This document shows, in pieces, positions 45,503-55,159 of a DNA stretch of 64,000 bases; the stretch's first letter is position 1; each line of letters begins with the position of its first letter. Under the pieces are notes generated by a model. It made no database searches, was not told where the DNA came from, and saw nothing but the letters and a program-made list of their open reading frames with translations. The translations under genes and the position numbers were made by a program. Origin of the DNA: Sulfurisoma sediminicola (GTDB lineage: Bacteria; Pseudomonadota; Gammaproteobacteria; Burkholderiales; Rhodocyclaceae); NCBI RefSeq assembly GCF_003865015.1, contig NZ_BHVV01000003.1:186001-250000 (forward strand), read 5' to 3'.

Positions 45503-46360
45503 ATGCAACCGCTCTGGATGCTCGCCGCCAGCCTGCTGTTCGCCGCGATGGGCGTCTGTGTCAAGCTTGCGGCGACCGCCTTCACGGCGGCGGAACTGGT
45601 GTTCTATCGCGGCTTCGTCTCGCTGCTGCTGCTCGGCGGCTTCATCGCATGGACCGGGCTTGCGCTGACGACGCGTCACTGGCGCATGCACTTCTGGCGC
45701 GGACTGTCAGGCTTCGTTTCGCTCGTGGCCTATTTCTACGCCATCAGTTTGATCCCGCTGGCGGCTGCGGTGACGCTCAACTACACGTCGCCCCTGTTTC
45801 TGGCGCTGCTGCTCGCCTTCTGGCGGCGCGAACCGATCGCTGCCGAAGTCTACCTCGCTCTGGCCGCGGGCTTCGCCGGCATCGCACTCCTGCTGCAGCC
45901 GACGCTGACCGCGGAACAATGGTTCGGCGGGCTGCTGGGGCTGGCCTCGGGCATGATATCAAGCGTCGCCTATCTCAACGTGCGGCGGCTGGGCGAGCTG
46001 GGCGAACCGGAGTGGCGCACGGTGTTCTACTTCTCGCTGTTCGCCAGCGTCGGCGGCCTGCCGTCGTTCATCGCCGCCGGGCCGCTGCATGCGATCGACG
46101 GCCGCGGCTGGCTGCTGCTGCTCGGCGTCGGCGGTTTCGGCACCCTGGCGCAGCTGTGCATGACGGCCGCCTACAAGCGCGGCAGCACCCTGGCCGCCGC
46201 CAGCCTCGCCTATACCACGGTGATCTTCTCCAGCCTGTTCGGCCTCGTCATGTGGCACGAGACCTTGCCGTGGCGGGCGTGGGCCGGCATCGCGCTGATC
46301 GTCGCCGGCGGCATCGCCGCGACGCTGCGCTCGCGCGCCGCTCCGGCCGTTACGGATTGA
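45503..46360 (+). CDS. EamA/DMT-family membrane transporter
   Basis: 285 aa with about ten hydrophobic helices arranged as two EamA repeats: LWMLAASLLFAAMGVCVKLA at the start, FVSLVAYFYAISLIPLAAAV in the first repeat, and GTLAQLCMTAAYKRGSTLAA with SLFGLVMWHETLPWRAWAGI in the second. The drug/metabolite superfamily exports metabolites or amino acids; the substrate cannot be told from sequence. It stands 45 bp behind the Rieske gene and may share its transcript. Confidence 0.88.
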   Translation: MQPLWMLAASLLFAAMGVCVKLAATAFTAAELVFYRGFVSLLLLGGFIAWTGLALTTRHWRMHFWRGLSGFVSLVAYFYAISLIPLAAAVTLNYTSPLFLALLLAFWRREPIAAEVYLALAAGFAGIALLLQPTLTAEQWFGGLLGLASGMISSVAYLNVRRLGELGEPEWRTVFYFSLFASVGGLPSFIAAGPLHAIDGRGWLLLLGVGGFGTLAQLCMTAAYKRGSTLAAASLAYTTVIFSSLFGLVMWHETLPWRAWAGIALIVAGGIAATLRSRAAPAVTD

Positions 46361-46401
46361 GCCATAATGCGCCGACAGACTTCGGATAATCAGGAAATGC
46401 C

Positions 46402-46755
46402 ATGATCACCATCGACTATCGAGACAGCCAGGTCTCCGTCGCCGTGCTCGGCGAGTTCACGCTCGGCGACTTCAAGGAATTCGAGGAACTGGTTCAATAC
46501 AAGGTCAAGTTCGAGGGGCCGGTCAATCTGCTCTTCGATCTCACCGAAATGGCCGACTTCACCGTCGACATGGCATGGGAGGAGATCAAGTTCTCGCGCG
46601 CCCACGGTGGCGACTTCGCCCGTATCGCCGTCGTCACCGATAGCGAATGGATCGCCTGGAGCGCTTGGCTGTCGCAGGTCTTCGTCGCCGCCGAGTTGCG
46701 CGTGTTCCATGACGCCGACGATGCCCGCGCCTGGCTGGATGGCTTGCCCGTATGA
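46402..46755 (+). CDS. SpoIIAA-like (STAS-fold) protein
   Basis: 117 aa, soluble. The SpoIIAA-like family pattern is seen in GPVNLLFDLTEMADFTVDMA, FARIAVVTDSEWIAWSAWLS and RVFHDADDARAWLD. These STAS/CRAL-TRIO-like proteins are widespread and their function is unknown. Its stop overlaps the rhodanese start by 4 bp (ATGA), so the two are probably made together. Confidence 0.85.
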   Translation: MITIDYRDSQVSVAVLGEFTLGDFKEFEELVQYKVKFEGPVNLLFDLTEMADFTVDMAWEEIKFSRAHGGDFARIAVVTDSEWIAWSAWLSQVFVAAELRVFHDADDARAWLDGLPV

Positions 46756-47597
46756 GCACGACGCTGGTCACCGCGGACGAACTGGCCGCCCACCTCGACG
46801 ACCCGCACTGGCGCATCTTCGACTGCCGCCACGACCTGCAGGATATCGGCTACGGCGAGAAGGCCTACCTCAAGGGCCACATTCCAGGCGCGCTGTTCCT
46901 GCACCTCGACCGCGATCTCTCCGGCGAGAAGAACGGAGCCAACGGTCGCCATCCGCTACCGGGCAAGGAAGCGTTCGCCGCGAAGATGGCGGCCTGCGGC
47001 GTGGGGCCCGATACCCAAGTGGTGGCCTACGACAACGAGGGCAGCATCTTCGCCTCGCGCCTGTGGTGGATGCTGCGCTGGGTGGGGCACGAGAAGGTCG
47101 CCGTGCTCGACGGCGGCGTGCCCTGCTGGCGCCGGGCCAAGCGCGAGTTCGAGACCGCCGTGCCGACGTATCCGCCGGCGCCCTTTGCCGTCCGCGCCGG
47201 CGCCCTGCCCTATGGCGCCGACGATGTGCTCGAGCGGCTCGACGATCCGCAGTTCCTCATCCTCGACGCTCGCGCGCCCGAGCGCTTCAGTGGCGAGGAG
47301 GAAAACCTCGATCCCGTCGGCGGCCACCTCCCCGGTGCCATCAACCGCTTCTACTTCGACAACCTCGACGATGCCGGCTGCTTCTTCAAGACGGCCGAGG
47401 AACTGCGCGAGGAGTTCGACGCCGTGCTCAAGGGGCGCTTGCCGCAGAACGTGATCCAGCAATGCGGCTCCGGCGTCACCGCCTGCCACAACCTGCTGGC
47501 GATGGAAGTCGCCGGGCTCAATGGCTCGCGGCTCTACGCTGGGTCGTGGAGCGAGTGGTGCGCGGACCCGTCGCGGCCCATCGCGACCGGGGAGTGA
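46752..47597 (+). CDS. Two-domain rhodanese sulfurtransferase
   Basis: 281 aa. Two rhodanese domains: the first, inactive one has RIFDCRHDL and GHIPGALFLHLDRDLSG; the second carries the catalytic Cys238 in the loop CGSGVTA. The loop type (CGSGVTA) fits 3-mercaptopyruvate or thiosulfate sulfurtransferases of the SseA class. There is no signal peptide, so it acts in the cytoplasm. It could feed sulfane sulfur to TusA, whose gene lies 32 kb away; it is followed by a cluster of hairpins. Confidence 0.9.
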   Translation: MSTTLVTADELAAHLDDPHWRIFDCRHDLQDIGYGEKAYLKGHIPGALFLHLDRDLSGEKNGANGRHPLPGKEAFAAKMAACGVGPDTQVVAYDNEGSIFASRLWWMLRWVGHEKVAVLDGGVPCWRRAKREFETAVPTYPPAPFAVRAGALPYGADDVLERLDDPQFLILDARAPERFSGEEENLDPVGGHLPGAINRFYFDNLDDAGCFFKTAEELREEFDAVLKGRLPQNVIQQCGSGVTACHNLLAMEVAGLNGSRLYAGSWSEWCADPSRPIATGE

Positions 47598-47599
47598 CC

Positions 47600-47692
47600 G
47601 GCTGGCGACGGGCCGTCCCGAGCCAGCCGCTTCAACGAACCGGAGCGGACGCAGTCCGCGAACACCCGTCACCCCCTTTCTCGGGAAGGGGG
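47600..47692. repeat. Hairpin cluster with REP-like palindrome
   Basis: Three inverted repeats follow one another after the rhodanese gene: GGCTGGC/GCCAGCC (47600-47628), GCGGAC/GTCCGC (47645-47659) and CCCCCTT/AAGGGGG (47672-47692). The last, next to GCGGGGGATGGGG, looks like the dispersed palindromes common between betaproteobacterial genes, and it extends into the 3' end of queG. No T-run is present. Confidence 0.55.
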
Positions 47693-48730
47693 CGGGGGAT
47701 GGGGATGTTGATTGAGCGCCCACGCGACGTGTTCGCGCACCAGGGCTGAGGAATCCTCGCGCCGCGCCTCAAGCGCGGCGATGAGTTCAGGCAATGATGG
47801 CGCGTTGCCGAGCGCGATGGCGATGTTCCTCAGCCAGCGCTCATGGCCGATGCGGCGTATTGCGCTGCCGGCGAGCTTTTCATTGAACTCGGCCTCGTCC
47901 CACGCGAACAGTTCGATCAAGGTCGCCGTATCCAGGGCGTGGCGCGGCAGGAAGTCGGGCTCGCGCGTCATTGGCGCTTCACGGTTCCATGGGCAGACGT
48001 CCTGGCAATCGTCGCAGCCGTAGATGCGATTGCCGAGCAGCGGCCGCAGCGGCTCGGGAATCGCGCCCTTCAGTTCGATCGTCAGGTAGGAGATGCAGCG
48101 CCGCGCGTCTAGCCTGTAGGGCGCGAGGAAGGCGTCGGTCGGGCAGGCGTCGAGGCAGGCGCGGCAGGTGCCGCAGTGATCGGTGGCCGGTGCGTCGGGC
48201 GGCAGCGGCAGGTCGACGTAGATCTCGCCAAGGAAGAACCACGAGCCCGCCTGGCGCGAGAGCAACAAGGTGTGCTTGCCGCGCCAGCCGAGGCCGGCCT
48301 TCGCGGCGAGCGCGACTTCCATCACCGGCGCCGAGTCGGTGAACACGCGGTAGCCGAATTCGCCCACTTCCGCGACGATGCGATCGGCCAGCTTCTGCAG
48401 CCGCGCGCGCAGCAGCTTGTGGTAGTCGCGGCCGAGGGCGTAGCGGGAGATGGCGGCGACTTCGGCGCTCGCGGCCGGGGCGACAGGGGGGCGGTAGTTC
48501 ATCCGCGCCGCAATCACCGCGCGCGTTCCGGGCACTAGTTCTGCGGGGCGCGAGCGTTTGGTGCCGTGGGTCGCCATATAATCCATCTCGCCGTGGCAGT
48601 CGGCGGCGAGCCAGTCGTTGAGTTCGCGCTCCGCCTCGCCGAGATCGGTGCCGGTGATGCCGATGGCATCGAAGCCGAGTTCGCGGCCCCAGTCCTTGAT
48701 ACTTCGTGCGAGTCGAGTCCAGTCATGCAT
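47669..48730 (-). CDS. queG: Epoxyqueuosine reductase
   Basis: 353 aa. IGITGTDLGEAERELNDWLA, YALGRDYHKLLRARLQKLAD and DSAPVMEVALAAKAGLGWRG bind cobalamin and substrate; two 4Fe-4S motifs follow, CGTCRACLDACPTDAF and CDDCQDVCPWN. The final step of queuosine synthesis. The last dozen residues (HPHPPPPSRERG) are encoded by a REP-like repeat and are probably not part of the ancestral protein. Its ATG overlaps that of the divergent tsaE by 6 bp. Confidence 0.94.
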   Translation of the reverse strand: MHDWTRLARSIKDWGRELGFDAIGITGTDLGEAERELNDWLAADCHGEMDYMATHGTKRSRPAELVPGTRAVIAARMNYRPPVAPAASAEVAAISRYALGRDYHKLLRARLQKLADRIVAEVGEFGYRVFTDSAPVMEVALAAKAGLGWRGKHTLLLSRQAGSWFFLGEIYVDLPLPPDAPATDHCGTCRACLDACPTDAFLAPYRLDARRCISYLTIELKGAIPEPLRPLLGNRIYGCDDCQDVCPWNREAPMTREPDFLPRHALDTATLIELFAWDEAEFNEKLAGSAIRRIGHERWLRNIAIALGNAPSLPELIAALEARREDSSALVREHVAWALNQHPHPPPPSRERG

Positions 48731-49249
48731 GCCGAGCAGTGTACGTTAGACCTCGCCGACGAAGCGGCCACGCTGGCGCTCGGGGCGGCGCTGGCGCAAA
48801 CCATGTTGCCCGGCCTGGTGATCTGGCTCGAGGGCGATCTCGGCGCCGGCAAGACGACGCTGGTGCGCGGCCTGCTGCGAGCGCTCGGCGACGCCGGGCC
48901 GGTCAAGAGCCCGACCTACACCCTGGTTGAAGTTCACCCGGTTTCTGGGTTAAACTTGTATCACTTTGATTTTTATAGGTTCAGTCAGCCTGAGGAATAT
49001 CTGGATGCGGGGCTGGACGAGTATTTCGGCGGGCAGGGCGTTTGCGTGGTCGAGTGGCCGGATCGCGCTGCACCCTATTTGCCGGCTGCCGATGTCGTCG
49101 TCATGCTGGAGCATGCCGGGGCAGGGCGGGTCGTACGGGTTTCGGCGCGAAGCGAGCGGGGGGCGCAATGTCTCGCCGAGTTGAGTCGCATGGTGACGAG
49201 TTCTCCGTCTCGCGGCGCGCCGTCCTCAAGTTCGCCGCCGCCAGCCTGA
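48725..49249 (+). CDS. tsaE: tRNA t6A synthesis ATPase TsaE
   Basis: 174 aa. The Walker A loop GDLGAGKTTLVRGLLRALG, the following VKSPTYTLVEVH and the NLYHFDFYRF and VEWPDRA motifs are characteristic of TsaE, which drives threonylcarbamoyladenosine formation with TsaB and TsaD. The ATG (HAEQCTLDLADEAATLALGA) overlaps the queG start on the opposite strand. Its 3' end overlaps amiC by 82 bp; the last 20 residues (Ser/Pro-rich) are therefore dual-coding. Confidence 0.92.
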   Translation: MHAEQCTLDLADEAATLALGAALAQTMLPGLVIWLEGDLGAGKTTLVRGLLRALGDAGPVKSPTYTLVEVHPVSGLNLYHFDFYRFSQPEEYLDAGLDEYFGGQGVCVVEWPDRAAPYLPAADVVVMLEHAGAGRVVRVSARSERGAQCLAELSRMVTSSPSRGAPSSSSPPPA

Positions 49250-50451
49250 CGCTGGCCGTATCGCGAGTCGGCGCTGCTGCCACGGCCAGTCCAGCGAGCA
49301 TCCTCGGCGTCCGTGTCTGGCCAGCGCAGGACTACACCCGCGTCACCCTCGAGCATGACCAGCCGATGCGCTTTACGCATCTGCTGGTCAAGGATCCCGA
49401 ACGTCTCGTCGTCGATCTCGAGGGTGTCGAGTTCAACACTGTGCTGCAGAGCCTGCCGGGCAAGATCGCCGAGACCGACCCCTACATCAAGCTGATCCGC
49501 GCCGGGCGCAACAAGCCGGGTGTGGTGCGCATCGTCATCGAGCTCAAGGGCGAGATCAAGCCGCAGGTGTTCACCCTCAAGCCGGTCGGCGAGTATGGCC
49601 ACCGCCTGGTGCTCGACCTCTATCCGGCGCAGGAAATCGACCCGCTGATGGCGCTGCTGGAGAAGAGCGAGATCAAGGACGAGCCCGGCAAGGGCAAGCC
49701 GGCCCAGCAGGACCCCGGCAAGCCCGTGGTGACGCGCATGGTCACCATCGTGCTCGACCCCGGCCACGGCGGCGAGGACCCGGGCGCCATCGGCCGCGGC
49801 GGCAGCAGGGAAAAGGATGTCACGTTGTCCATCGCGCGTCGCCTCAAGGAAAAGATCGACGCCCAGCCCAACATGCGCTCGGCGCTGACGCGCGACGGCG
49901 ACTTCTTCATACCGCTGCAGAGCCGCGTAGGCAAGGCGCGGCGGGTGCAGGCCGACCTCTTCGTCTCGGTGCATGCCGACGCCTTCATCAAGCCGACGGC
50001 GCGGGGTTCCTCGGTGTTCGTGCTGTCGGAGAATGGCGCATCGTCGTCGGCCGCGCGCTGGCTGGCGAACAAGGAGAACTCGGCCGACCTCATCGGCGGC
50101 GTGAACATCGGCGTCAAGGATCCGCACCTGGCGCGCACGCTGCTCGACCTGTCGCAGACCGCGACGCTCAACGACAGCCTCAAGCTCGGCAAGGCCGTTC
50201 TCGGCGAACTCGGCGGCATCAATTCCCTGCACAAGGGCCATGTCGAGCAGGCCGGCTTTGCCGTGCTCAAGGCGCCGGACATTCCATCGATCCTGGTCGA
50301 GACCGCTTTCATCTCCAATCCCGAAGAGGAAAGGCGGCTGACCGACGAGGACTACCAGGACAGGATGGCCGAGGCCATCCTGCGCGGCATCAAGGGTTAT
50401 TTCGCGAGGAATCCGCCGCTGGCCAAGTCCAGGCTGGCAAGGCTGGACTGA
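49168..50451 (+). CDS. amiC: N-acetylmuramoyl-L-alanine amidase AmiC-type
   Basis: 427 aa. A twin-arginine signal (SRRAVLKFAAASLTLAVSRV) indicates export by the Tat system. It is followed by an AMIN domain (VRVWPAQDYTRVTLEHDQPM; LVLDLYPAQ) that targets the septum, a charged linker, and an Amidase_3 domain with zinc ligands in VLDPGHGGEDPGAIG, DLFVSVHADAF and the catalytic Glu in LVETAFISNPEEE. It splits daughter-cell peptidoglycan. It overlaps tsaE by 82 bp. Confidence 0.94.
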   Translation: MSRRVESHGDEFSVSRRAVLKFAAASLTLAVSRVGAAATASPASILGVRVWPAQDYTRVTLEHDQPMRFTHLLVKDPERLVVDLEGVEFNTVLQSLPGKIAETDPYIKLIRAGRNKPGVVRIVIELKGEIKPQVFTLKPVGEYGHRLVLDLYPAQEIDPLMALLEKSEIKDEPGKGKPAQQDPGKPVVTRMVTIVLDPGHGGEDPGAIGRGGSREKDVTLSIARRLKEKIDAQPNMRSALTRDGDFFIPLQSRVGKARRVQADLFVSVHADAFIKPTARGSSVFVLSENGASSSAARWLANKENSADLIGGVNIGVKDPHLARTLLDLSQTATLNDSLKLGKAVLGELGGINSLHKGHVEQAGFAVLKAPDIPSILVETAFISNPEEERRLTDEDYQDRMAEAILRGIKGYFARNPPLAKSRLARLD

Positions 50452-50457
50452 TATAAT
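50449..50457 (+). promoter_or_regulatory. Extended -10 promoter of the ribF operon
   Basis: TGATATAAT, an extended -10 (TGn plus a perfect TATAAT), at the amiC stop. The start point near 50464 leaves a leader of about 30 bases before ribF. No clear -35, which extended -10 promoters can do without. Confidence 0.55.
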
Positions 50458-50493
50458 CCGCCGCTTTTCCACGCAGCGACAAGGTCTTGCGGC

Positions 50494-51420
50494 ATGCAGG
50501 TGTTTCGCCGGGTTCCGGAACATTCCACCCAGCCCACCGTGCTGACCATCGGCAACTTCGATGGCCTGCACCTGGGCCATCGCGCCATGCTCGAGCGCCT
50601 GACGGCGCGCGGCGCCGAACTCGGCCTGGCGACCACGGTGATGACCTTCGAGCCGCACCCGCGCGAGTTGTTCACGCCCGAGCAGGCCCCGGCGCGCCTG
50701 ACGTCGCTACGGGAAAAATTACAGTTGCTCGACGGCTGCGGCGTCGACCGCGCCTTCGTCTGTCATTTCTCCCGGCGGTTGGCCGGTCTGCCGGCCGAGG
50801 AGTTCATCGAGCGCATTCTCGTCAATGGCCTGGCGGCGAAGCACATCATCATCGGCGACGACTTCCGCTTCGGCAAGGGGCGCGCCGGTGACTTCGCCAT
50901 GATGCAGTCGGCCGGCCAGGCGCACGGCTTCGGCGTCGAGGCCATGCACACCGTCGAGGTGCTGGAGGAGCGGGTCTCCAGTTCCGCCGTGCGCGAGGCG
51001 CTGGCGGCCGGCAACCTCGAGCATGCCGCGGCCCTGCTCGGCCATCCCTATTGCATCGCCGGACGCGTCGTCCATGGCGACAAGATCGGCCGCCGCATCG
51101 GCTGGCCCACCGCCAACATCCAGTTGAAGCGCAAGCGCCTGCCGCTGACCGGCGTCTTCGCCGTCACCGTCTCCGGCCTCGACAAGCGCCACCTGCCAGG
51201 CGCGGCAAGCCTCGGCGTGCGGCCCACGCTGGGCCAGGGTCTCAAGCCGGTGCTCGAGGTGAACCTGTTCGATTTCGACCGCGAGATCTACGGCTCGCAC
51301 ATCACGGTGCATTTCCTGCACAAGATGCGCGACGAAATGAAATTCGACTCGCTCGAGGCGCTGACGGCCCAGATCGGCCGCGACGTCAAAGACATCCGCA
51401 ATTACTTTGAAGGCAACTGA
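50494..51420 (+). CDS. ribF: Bifunctional riboflavin kinase/FAD synthetase
   Basis: 308 aa. The amino-terminal FMN adenylyltransferase domain has [19 protein letters not shown] and [14 protein letters not shown] with [17 protein letters not shown]; the carboxy-terminal kinase has [20 protein letters not shown] and [14 protein letters not shown]. It makes FMN and FAD, needed in quantity for the Qmo flavoproteins among others. It heads ribF-ileS-lspA-fkpB-ispH and ends 8 bp before ileS. Confidence 0.96.
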   Translation: MQVFRRVPEHSTQPTVLTIGNFDGLHLGHRAMLERLTARGAELGLATTVMTFEPHPRELFTPEQAPARLTSLREKLQLLDGCGVDRAFVCHFSRRLAGLPAEEFIERILVNGLAAKHIIIGDDFRFGKGRAGDFAMMQSAGQAHGFGVEAMHTVEVLEERVSSSAVREALAAGNLEHAAALLGHPYCIAGRVVHGDKIGRRIGWPTANIQLKRKRLPLTGVFAVTVSGLDKRHLPGAASLGVRPTLGQGLKPVLEVNLFDFDREIYGSHITVHFLHKMRDEMKFDSLEALTAQIGRDVKDIRNYFEGN

Positions 51421-51428
51421 GCCGCACC

Positions 51429-54254
51429 ATGGCCGACTATCGCAAGACCCTCAACATGCCCGACACGCCGTTTCCGATGCGCGGCGACCTCGCCAAGCGC
51501 GAACCGGGCTGGATCGCACAATGGCAGCAGAAGCAGCTCTATCAGCGCATCCGCGAGGCATCGAAGGGCCGGCCGCGCTTCGTCCTGCACGACGGCCCGC
51601 CCTACGCCAACGGCGACATTCACATCGGCCATGCGGTGAACAAGGTCCTCAAGGACATCATCGTCCGCTGGAAGACGCTGGCCGGCTTCGACGCGCCCTA
51701 TATCCCGGGCTGGGACTGCCACGGCCTGCCTATCGAGCACCAGATCGAGAAGACCCACGGCAAGCACCTGCCGGCCGACCAGGCGCGCGCCCACTGTCGT
51801 ACCTACGCGCAGGAGCAGATCGAGCGGCAGAAGAAGGACTTCATCCGCCTCGGCGTGCTCGGCGACTGGGATCGGCCCTACAAGACGATGGAATACCGCA
51901 CCGAGGCCGACGAGATCCGTGCCTTGAGCGAGATGTACCGGCGCGGCTACCTGTTCAAGGGCTTGAAGCCGGTGAACTGGTGCTTCGACTGCGGTTCGGC
52001 GCTGGCCGAGGCCGAGGTCGAATACGCCGACAAGAAATCGCCGGCCATCGACGTCGCCTTCCCGCTCGACGCGACCGAACGCGGCCGGCTGGCGGGGGCC
52101 TTCGGTCTCGACGTTCTGCCGGAAAAGACCGCTTATGCCGTGATCTGGACCACCACGCCCTGGACCATCCCCGGCAACCAGGCGCTCAACGTCCATCCCG
52201 AGTTCGTCTATGAACTGGTCGATACGTCGAAGGGGCTGCTGATCCTCGCGGCCGAACTGCGCGCTTCCGCACTGGAGCGCTACGGCCTCGAAGGCAAGGT
52301 GGTGGGCGCGGCGCGCGGCATCGCGCTCGACCGCATGGTCTTCCGCCACCCTATCTACGATCGTGCCTCGACGGTGTTCCTCGGCGAATACGTGACGCTC
52401 GACACCGGCACCGGCGTTGTCCATAGCGCGCCGGCCTACGGCGTCGAGGATTTCGATTCCTGCCGCCGTGCCGGCATGAAGAACGACGAAATCCTCACCC
52501 CCGTTCAGGGCAACGGTCGTTTCGCCGAGAGCCTGCCGTACTTCGGCGGGCTCAACGTGTGGAAGGCCAATCCGGAAATCATCGCCAAGCTGGCCGAGGT
52601 CGGCTCGCTCATGGCCAGCGGCGAGATCGTCCATAGCTACATGCACTGCTGGCGCCACAAGACGCCGATCATCTACCGCGCCACCACGCAGTGGTTCGTC
52701 GGCATGGATCGCCAGCCGAACGAGGGCAAGACGCTGCGCACTGCGGCGCTCGCCGCCATCGAGGCCACCGAGTTCTTCCCCGGCTGGGGCAAGGCGCGGC
52801 TGCACGCCATGATCGCGAACCGTCCCGACTGGTGCGTCTCGCGCCAGCGCAACTGGGGTGTGCCGATTCCCTTCTTCCTGCACAAGGAGACGGGCGAGCC
52901 GCATCCGCGCACGCTGGAGCTGATCGAGGACGTGGCGAAGCGCGTGGATGCCGGCGGCATCGAGGCGTGGTTCGCGCTCGACGCCAAGGAGCTGCTCGGC
53001 GACGACGCGGCCAAGTACGACAAGATGAGCGACACCCTCGACGTCTGGTTCGACTCGGGCACCACCCACTGGTCGGTGATGCGCGGCTCGCACGAGGCCG
53101 ACTGTGGCTATCCGGCCGACCTCTACCTCGAAGGCTCCGACCAACATCGCGGCTGGTTCCACTCGAGCCTGCTCACCGGCTGCGCCATCGACGGCCGCGC
53201 GCCCTACAAGGCGCTGCTGACCCACGGCTTCGTCGTCGACGGCAAGGGCATGAAGATGTCCAAGTCCAAGGGCAACGTCGTCGCGCCGCAGCAGGTCTCC
53301 GACACCCTCGGCGCCGAGATCCTGCGCCTGTGGGCCGCCGCCACCGACTACTCGGGCGAGCTGACCATTTCCAAGGAGATCCTCGACCGCGTGGTCGAAG
53401 TCTATCGCCGCCTGCGCAACACCCTCAAGTTCCTGCTCGCCAATACGGCGGATTTCGATCCGGTTACGCAGATGCTGCCGGTCGGCGAGTGGCTCGAGGT
53501 CGACCGCTACGCACTGGCACTGACGCACGAGCTGCAGGCGAACTGCCTCGCCGCCTACGAGCGCTACGAGTTCCACAAGGTGGTGCAAGCGCTGCAGAAC
53601 TTCTGCGCCGAAGACATGGGCGCGTTCTACCTCGACATCCTCAAGGATCGTCTCTACACCACGGCCGCCGACTCGCGCGCGAGGCGCTCGGCGCAGAGCG
53701 CGTTGTGGCACATCGTGCAGTCGCTCACCCGCCTCATGGCGCCGATCCTGTCCTTCACCGCCGAAGAGATCACCCAGCTCCAGGGTGGCGAGAGCGTGAT
53801 GCTGACGACCTGGCACACCCTACCGGAGCTTGCCGAAAAGTCGGCGTCCCCAAAGGGGACTTCCTTTGGGGCGTTGGCGGCACGCTGGCAGGCGCTCCGT
53901 GCTGTGCGCGCCGAGGCCATGAAGGCGATCGAGGAGGTGCGGAGCAGTGGCGGCGTCGGTTCCTCGCTGCAGGCCGAGTTGGAAATCCGTGCGGCGGGCG
54001 AGACCTACGATCTCCTGGCATCGCTCGGCGAGGACCTCAAGTTCGTGCTGATCTGCTCCAAGGTCACGTTGCAAAAAGTCGGCGCTGGCGATACGGTGAT
54101 TACGGTTGCGCCCAGCGCCCACGCCAAGTGCGTGCGTTGCTGGCACTGGCGCGAGGATGTCGGCCGCCACGACCACGCGGCCGGGCATCCCGAGCTCTGC
54201 GGCCGATGCGCGATCAATATGTACGGTACCGGCGAGGCGCGCGAGTTTGCGTAA
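51429..54254 (+). CDS. ileS: Isoleucyl-tRNA synthetase with in-frame repeat insertion
   Basis: 941 aa. HIGH motif in [20 protein letters not shown], editing domain [26 protein letters not shown], and a carboxy-terminal zinc ribbon [10 protein letters not shown] with LCGRCAIN. It charges tRNA-Ile. Around residues 802-819 ([17 protein letters not shown]) the coding sequence contains a 53-bp hairpin-interrupted copy of the dispersed repeat, in frame, within the anticodon-binding domain region; a second short copy lies near residue 883. It is otherwise of normal length and appears functional. Confidence 0.96.
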   Translation: MADYRKTLNMPDTPFPMRGDLAKREPGWIAQWQQKQLYQRIREASKGRPRFVLHDGPPYANGDIHIGHAVNKVLKDIIVRWKTLAGFDAPYIPGWDCHGLPIEHQIEKTHGKHLPADQARAHCRTYAQEQIERQKKDFIRLGVLGDWDRPYKTMEYRTEADEIRALSEMYRRGYLFKGLKPVNWCFDCGSALAEAEVEYADKKSPAIDVAFPLDATERGRLAGAFGLDVLPEKTAYAVIWTTTPWTIPGNQALNVHPEFVYELVDTSKGLLILAAELRASALERYGLEGKVVGAARGIALDRMVFRHPIYDRASTVFLGEYVTLDTGTGVVHSAPAYGVEDFDSCRRAGMKNDEILTPVQGNGRFAESLPYFGGLNVWKANPEIIAKLAEVGSLMASGEIVHSYMHCWRHKTPIIYRATTQWFVGMDRQPNEGKTLRTAALAAIEATEFFPGWGKARLHAMIANRPDWCVSRQRNWGVPIPFFLHKETGEPHPRTLELIEDVAKRVDAGGIEAWFALDAKELLGDDAAKYDKMSDTLDVWFDSGTTHWSVMRGSHEADCGYPADLYLEGSDQHRGWFHSSLLTGCAIDGRAPYKALLTHGFVVDGKGMKMSKSKGNVVAPQQVSDTLGAEILRLWAAATDYSGELTISKEILDRVVEVYRRLRNTLKFLLANTADFDPVTQMLPVGEWLEVDRYALALTHELQANCLAAYERYEFHKVVQALQNFCAEDMGAFYLDILKDRLYTTAADSRARRSAQSALWHIVQSLTRLMAPILSFTAEEITQLQGGESVMLTTWHTLPELAEKSASPKGTSFGALAARWQALRAVRAEAMKAIEEVRSSGGVGSSLQAELEIRAAGETYDLLASLGEDLKFVLICSKVTLQKVGAGDTVITVAPSAHAKCVRCWHWREDVGRHDHAAGHPELCGRCAINMYGTGEAREFA
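53833..53885 (+). repeat. Hairpin-interrupted dispersed repeat, copy 5, inside ileS
   Basis: The left half CCGAAAAGTCGGCG and right half TTGGCGGCACGC match the copy at 29697, but are separated by a perfect 8-bp hairpin (CCCCAAAG/CTTTGGGG, 8-nt loop, 53848-53871). The element is in frame and translated. It looks like a complete palindromic unit of which the other copies are cut-down forms. Confidence 0.55.
54074..54096 (+). repeat. Dispersed repeat, copy 6, inside ileS
   Basis: AAAAGTCGGCGCTGGCGATA followed by CGG. The first 15 bases equal those at 29697 and 34328. It encodes KVGAGDTV of the synthetase, a sequence that may simply be normal protein, so a chance match is possible for this copy. 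Confidence 0.4.
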
Positions 54255-54735
54255 CTGGCTGCCCCGGCCCGAGATCTGGTTTGGCCTCGCCGCCGTCGTG
54301 ATCGGGCTCGACCAGGCGACCAAGCTCTGGGTGCTCGCCGCCTTCCAGCCGCAGGAGTCGCTCGCGGTGTTGTCCTTCTTCGACCTCGTGCTGGTGTTCA
54401 ATGCCGGCGCGGCCTTCAGCTTCCTCGCCGGTGCCGGCGGCTGGCAGAAGTGGTTCTTCGTCGCGCTGGCGTTCGTCATCTCGGCCTGGATCGCCGTGAT
54501 GCTGCGGCGCCATGCCAGGGACACGCTGCAGTCGTTCGCGCTGGCGCTGGTCATGGGCGGCGCGCTCGGCAACGTCGTCGACCGGCTGCGCTTCGGCGCG
54601 GTGGTCGACTTCCTCGACTTCCACGTCGCCGGCTGGCACTGGCCGGCCTTCAATGTCGCCGACTCGGCCATCACCGTCGGCGTGCTGCTGCTGGTGCTGC
54701 ATTCGTTCATCCACAAGGAGATGGCGCATGAATGA
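54247..54735 (+). CDS. lspA: Signal peptidase II (prolipoprotein)
   Basis: 162 aa from TTG ([20 protein letters not shown]), overlapping the ileS end by 8 bp; no ATG is available in frame near the expected start. Four membrane helices; the catalytic aspartates are in [20 protein letters not shown] and [11 protein letters not shown]. It removes lipoprotein signal peptides in the inner membrane. The ileS-lspA order is standard. It overlaps fkpB by 8 bp. Confidence 0.94.
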   Translation: MRNWLPRPEIWFGLAAVVIGLDQATKLWVLAAFQPQESLAVLSFFDLVLVFNAGAAFSFLAGAGGWQKWFFVALAFVISAWIAVMLRRHARDTLQSFALALVMGGALGNVVDRLRFGAVVDFLDFHVAGWHWPAFNVADSAITVGVLLLVLHSFIHKEMAHE

Positions 54736-55159
54736 CCGCGTCAAGGCCGACAGCCTCCTCACCCTGCATTACCGTCTTGCCACCGCCGACGACACCGAAC
54801 TCGTCAGCACCTTCGCCGGCAATCCGTCCACCCTGCAACTCGGCAACGGCGAGCTGGCACCGACCCTGGAAGCCTGCCTCGACGGCCTGCCGGTCGGCGA
54901 GCATCATGTCTTCCTGCTCGAGCCGCAGCAGGCCTTCGGCCAGTACAGCGCGCAACTGGTCAAGCGCTTCGCTCGCGACGAACTTCCGCAGGGTGCCGCG
55001 ATCGAACTGCACGGTGCCATCGAGTTCGAGGCGCCCGGCGGCGGCAAGTATGTCGGCACGGTGCGCGAACTCGACGAGACCTCCGCGCTGATCGACTTCA
55101 ACCATCCGCTCGCCGGCAAGTTCGTGCGTTTCGAAGTGAAGATCATAGGAGTGCTCTGA
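54728..55159 (+). CDS. fkpB: FKBP-type prolyl isomerase (SlpA)
   Basis: 143 aa. [38 protein letters not shown] and [20 protein letters not shown] are the SlyD/SlpA signature, including the insert-in-flap domain. A cytosolic peptidyl-prolyl isomerase with chaperone activity. The operon position before ispH is conserved in proteobacteria. The stop overlaps the ispH ATG by one base (TGATG). Confidence 0.93.
   Translation: MNDRVKADSLLTLHYRLATADDTELVSTFAGNPSTLQLGNGELAPTLEACLDGLPVGEHHVFLLEPQQAFGQYSAQLVKRFARDELPQGAAIELHGAIEFEAPGGGKYVGTVRELDETSALIDFNHPLAGKFVRFEVKIIGVL

Noticed and set aside
49261-49290. Further copy of the dispersed repeat (AGTCGGCGCTGCTGCCACGG) in amiC
   Set aside because: It matches only part of the core and encodes the normal end of the Tat signal; probably chance.
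51402-53816. 804-codon minus-strand frame opposite ileS
   Set aside because: It is antisense to an essential synthetase with intact HIGH and KMSKS motifs; codon-position bias supports ileS only.
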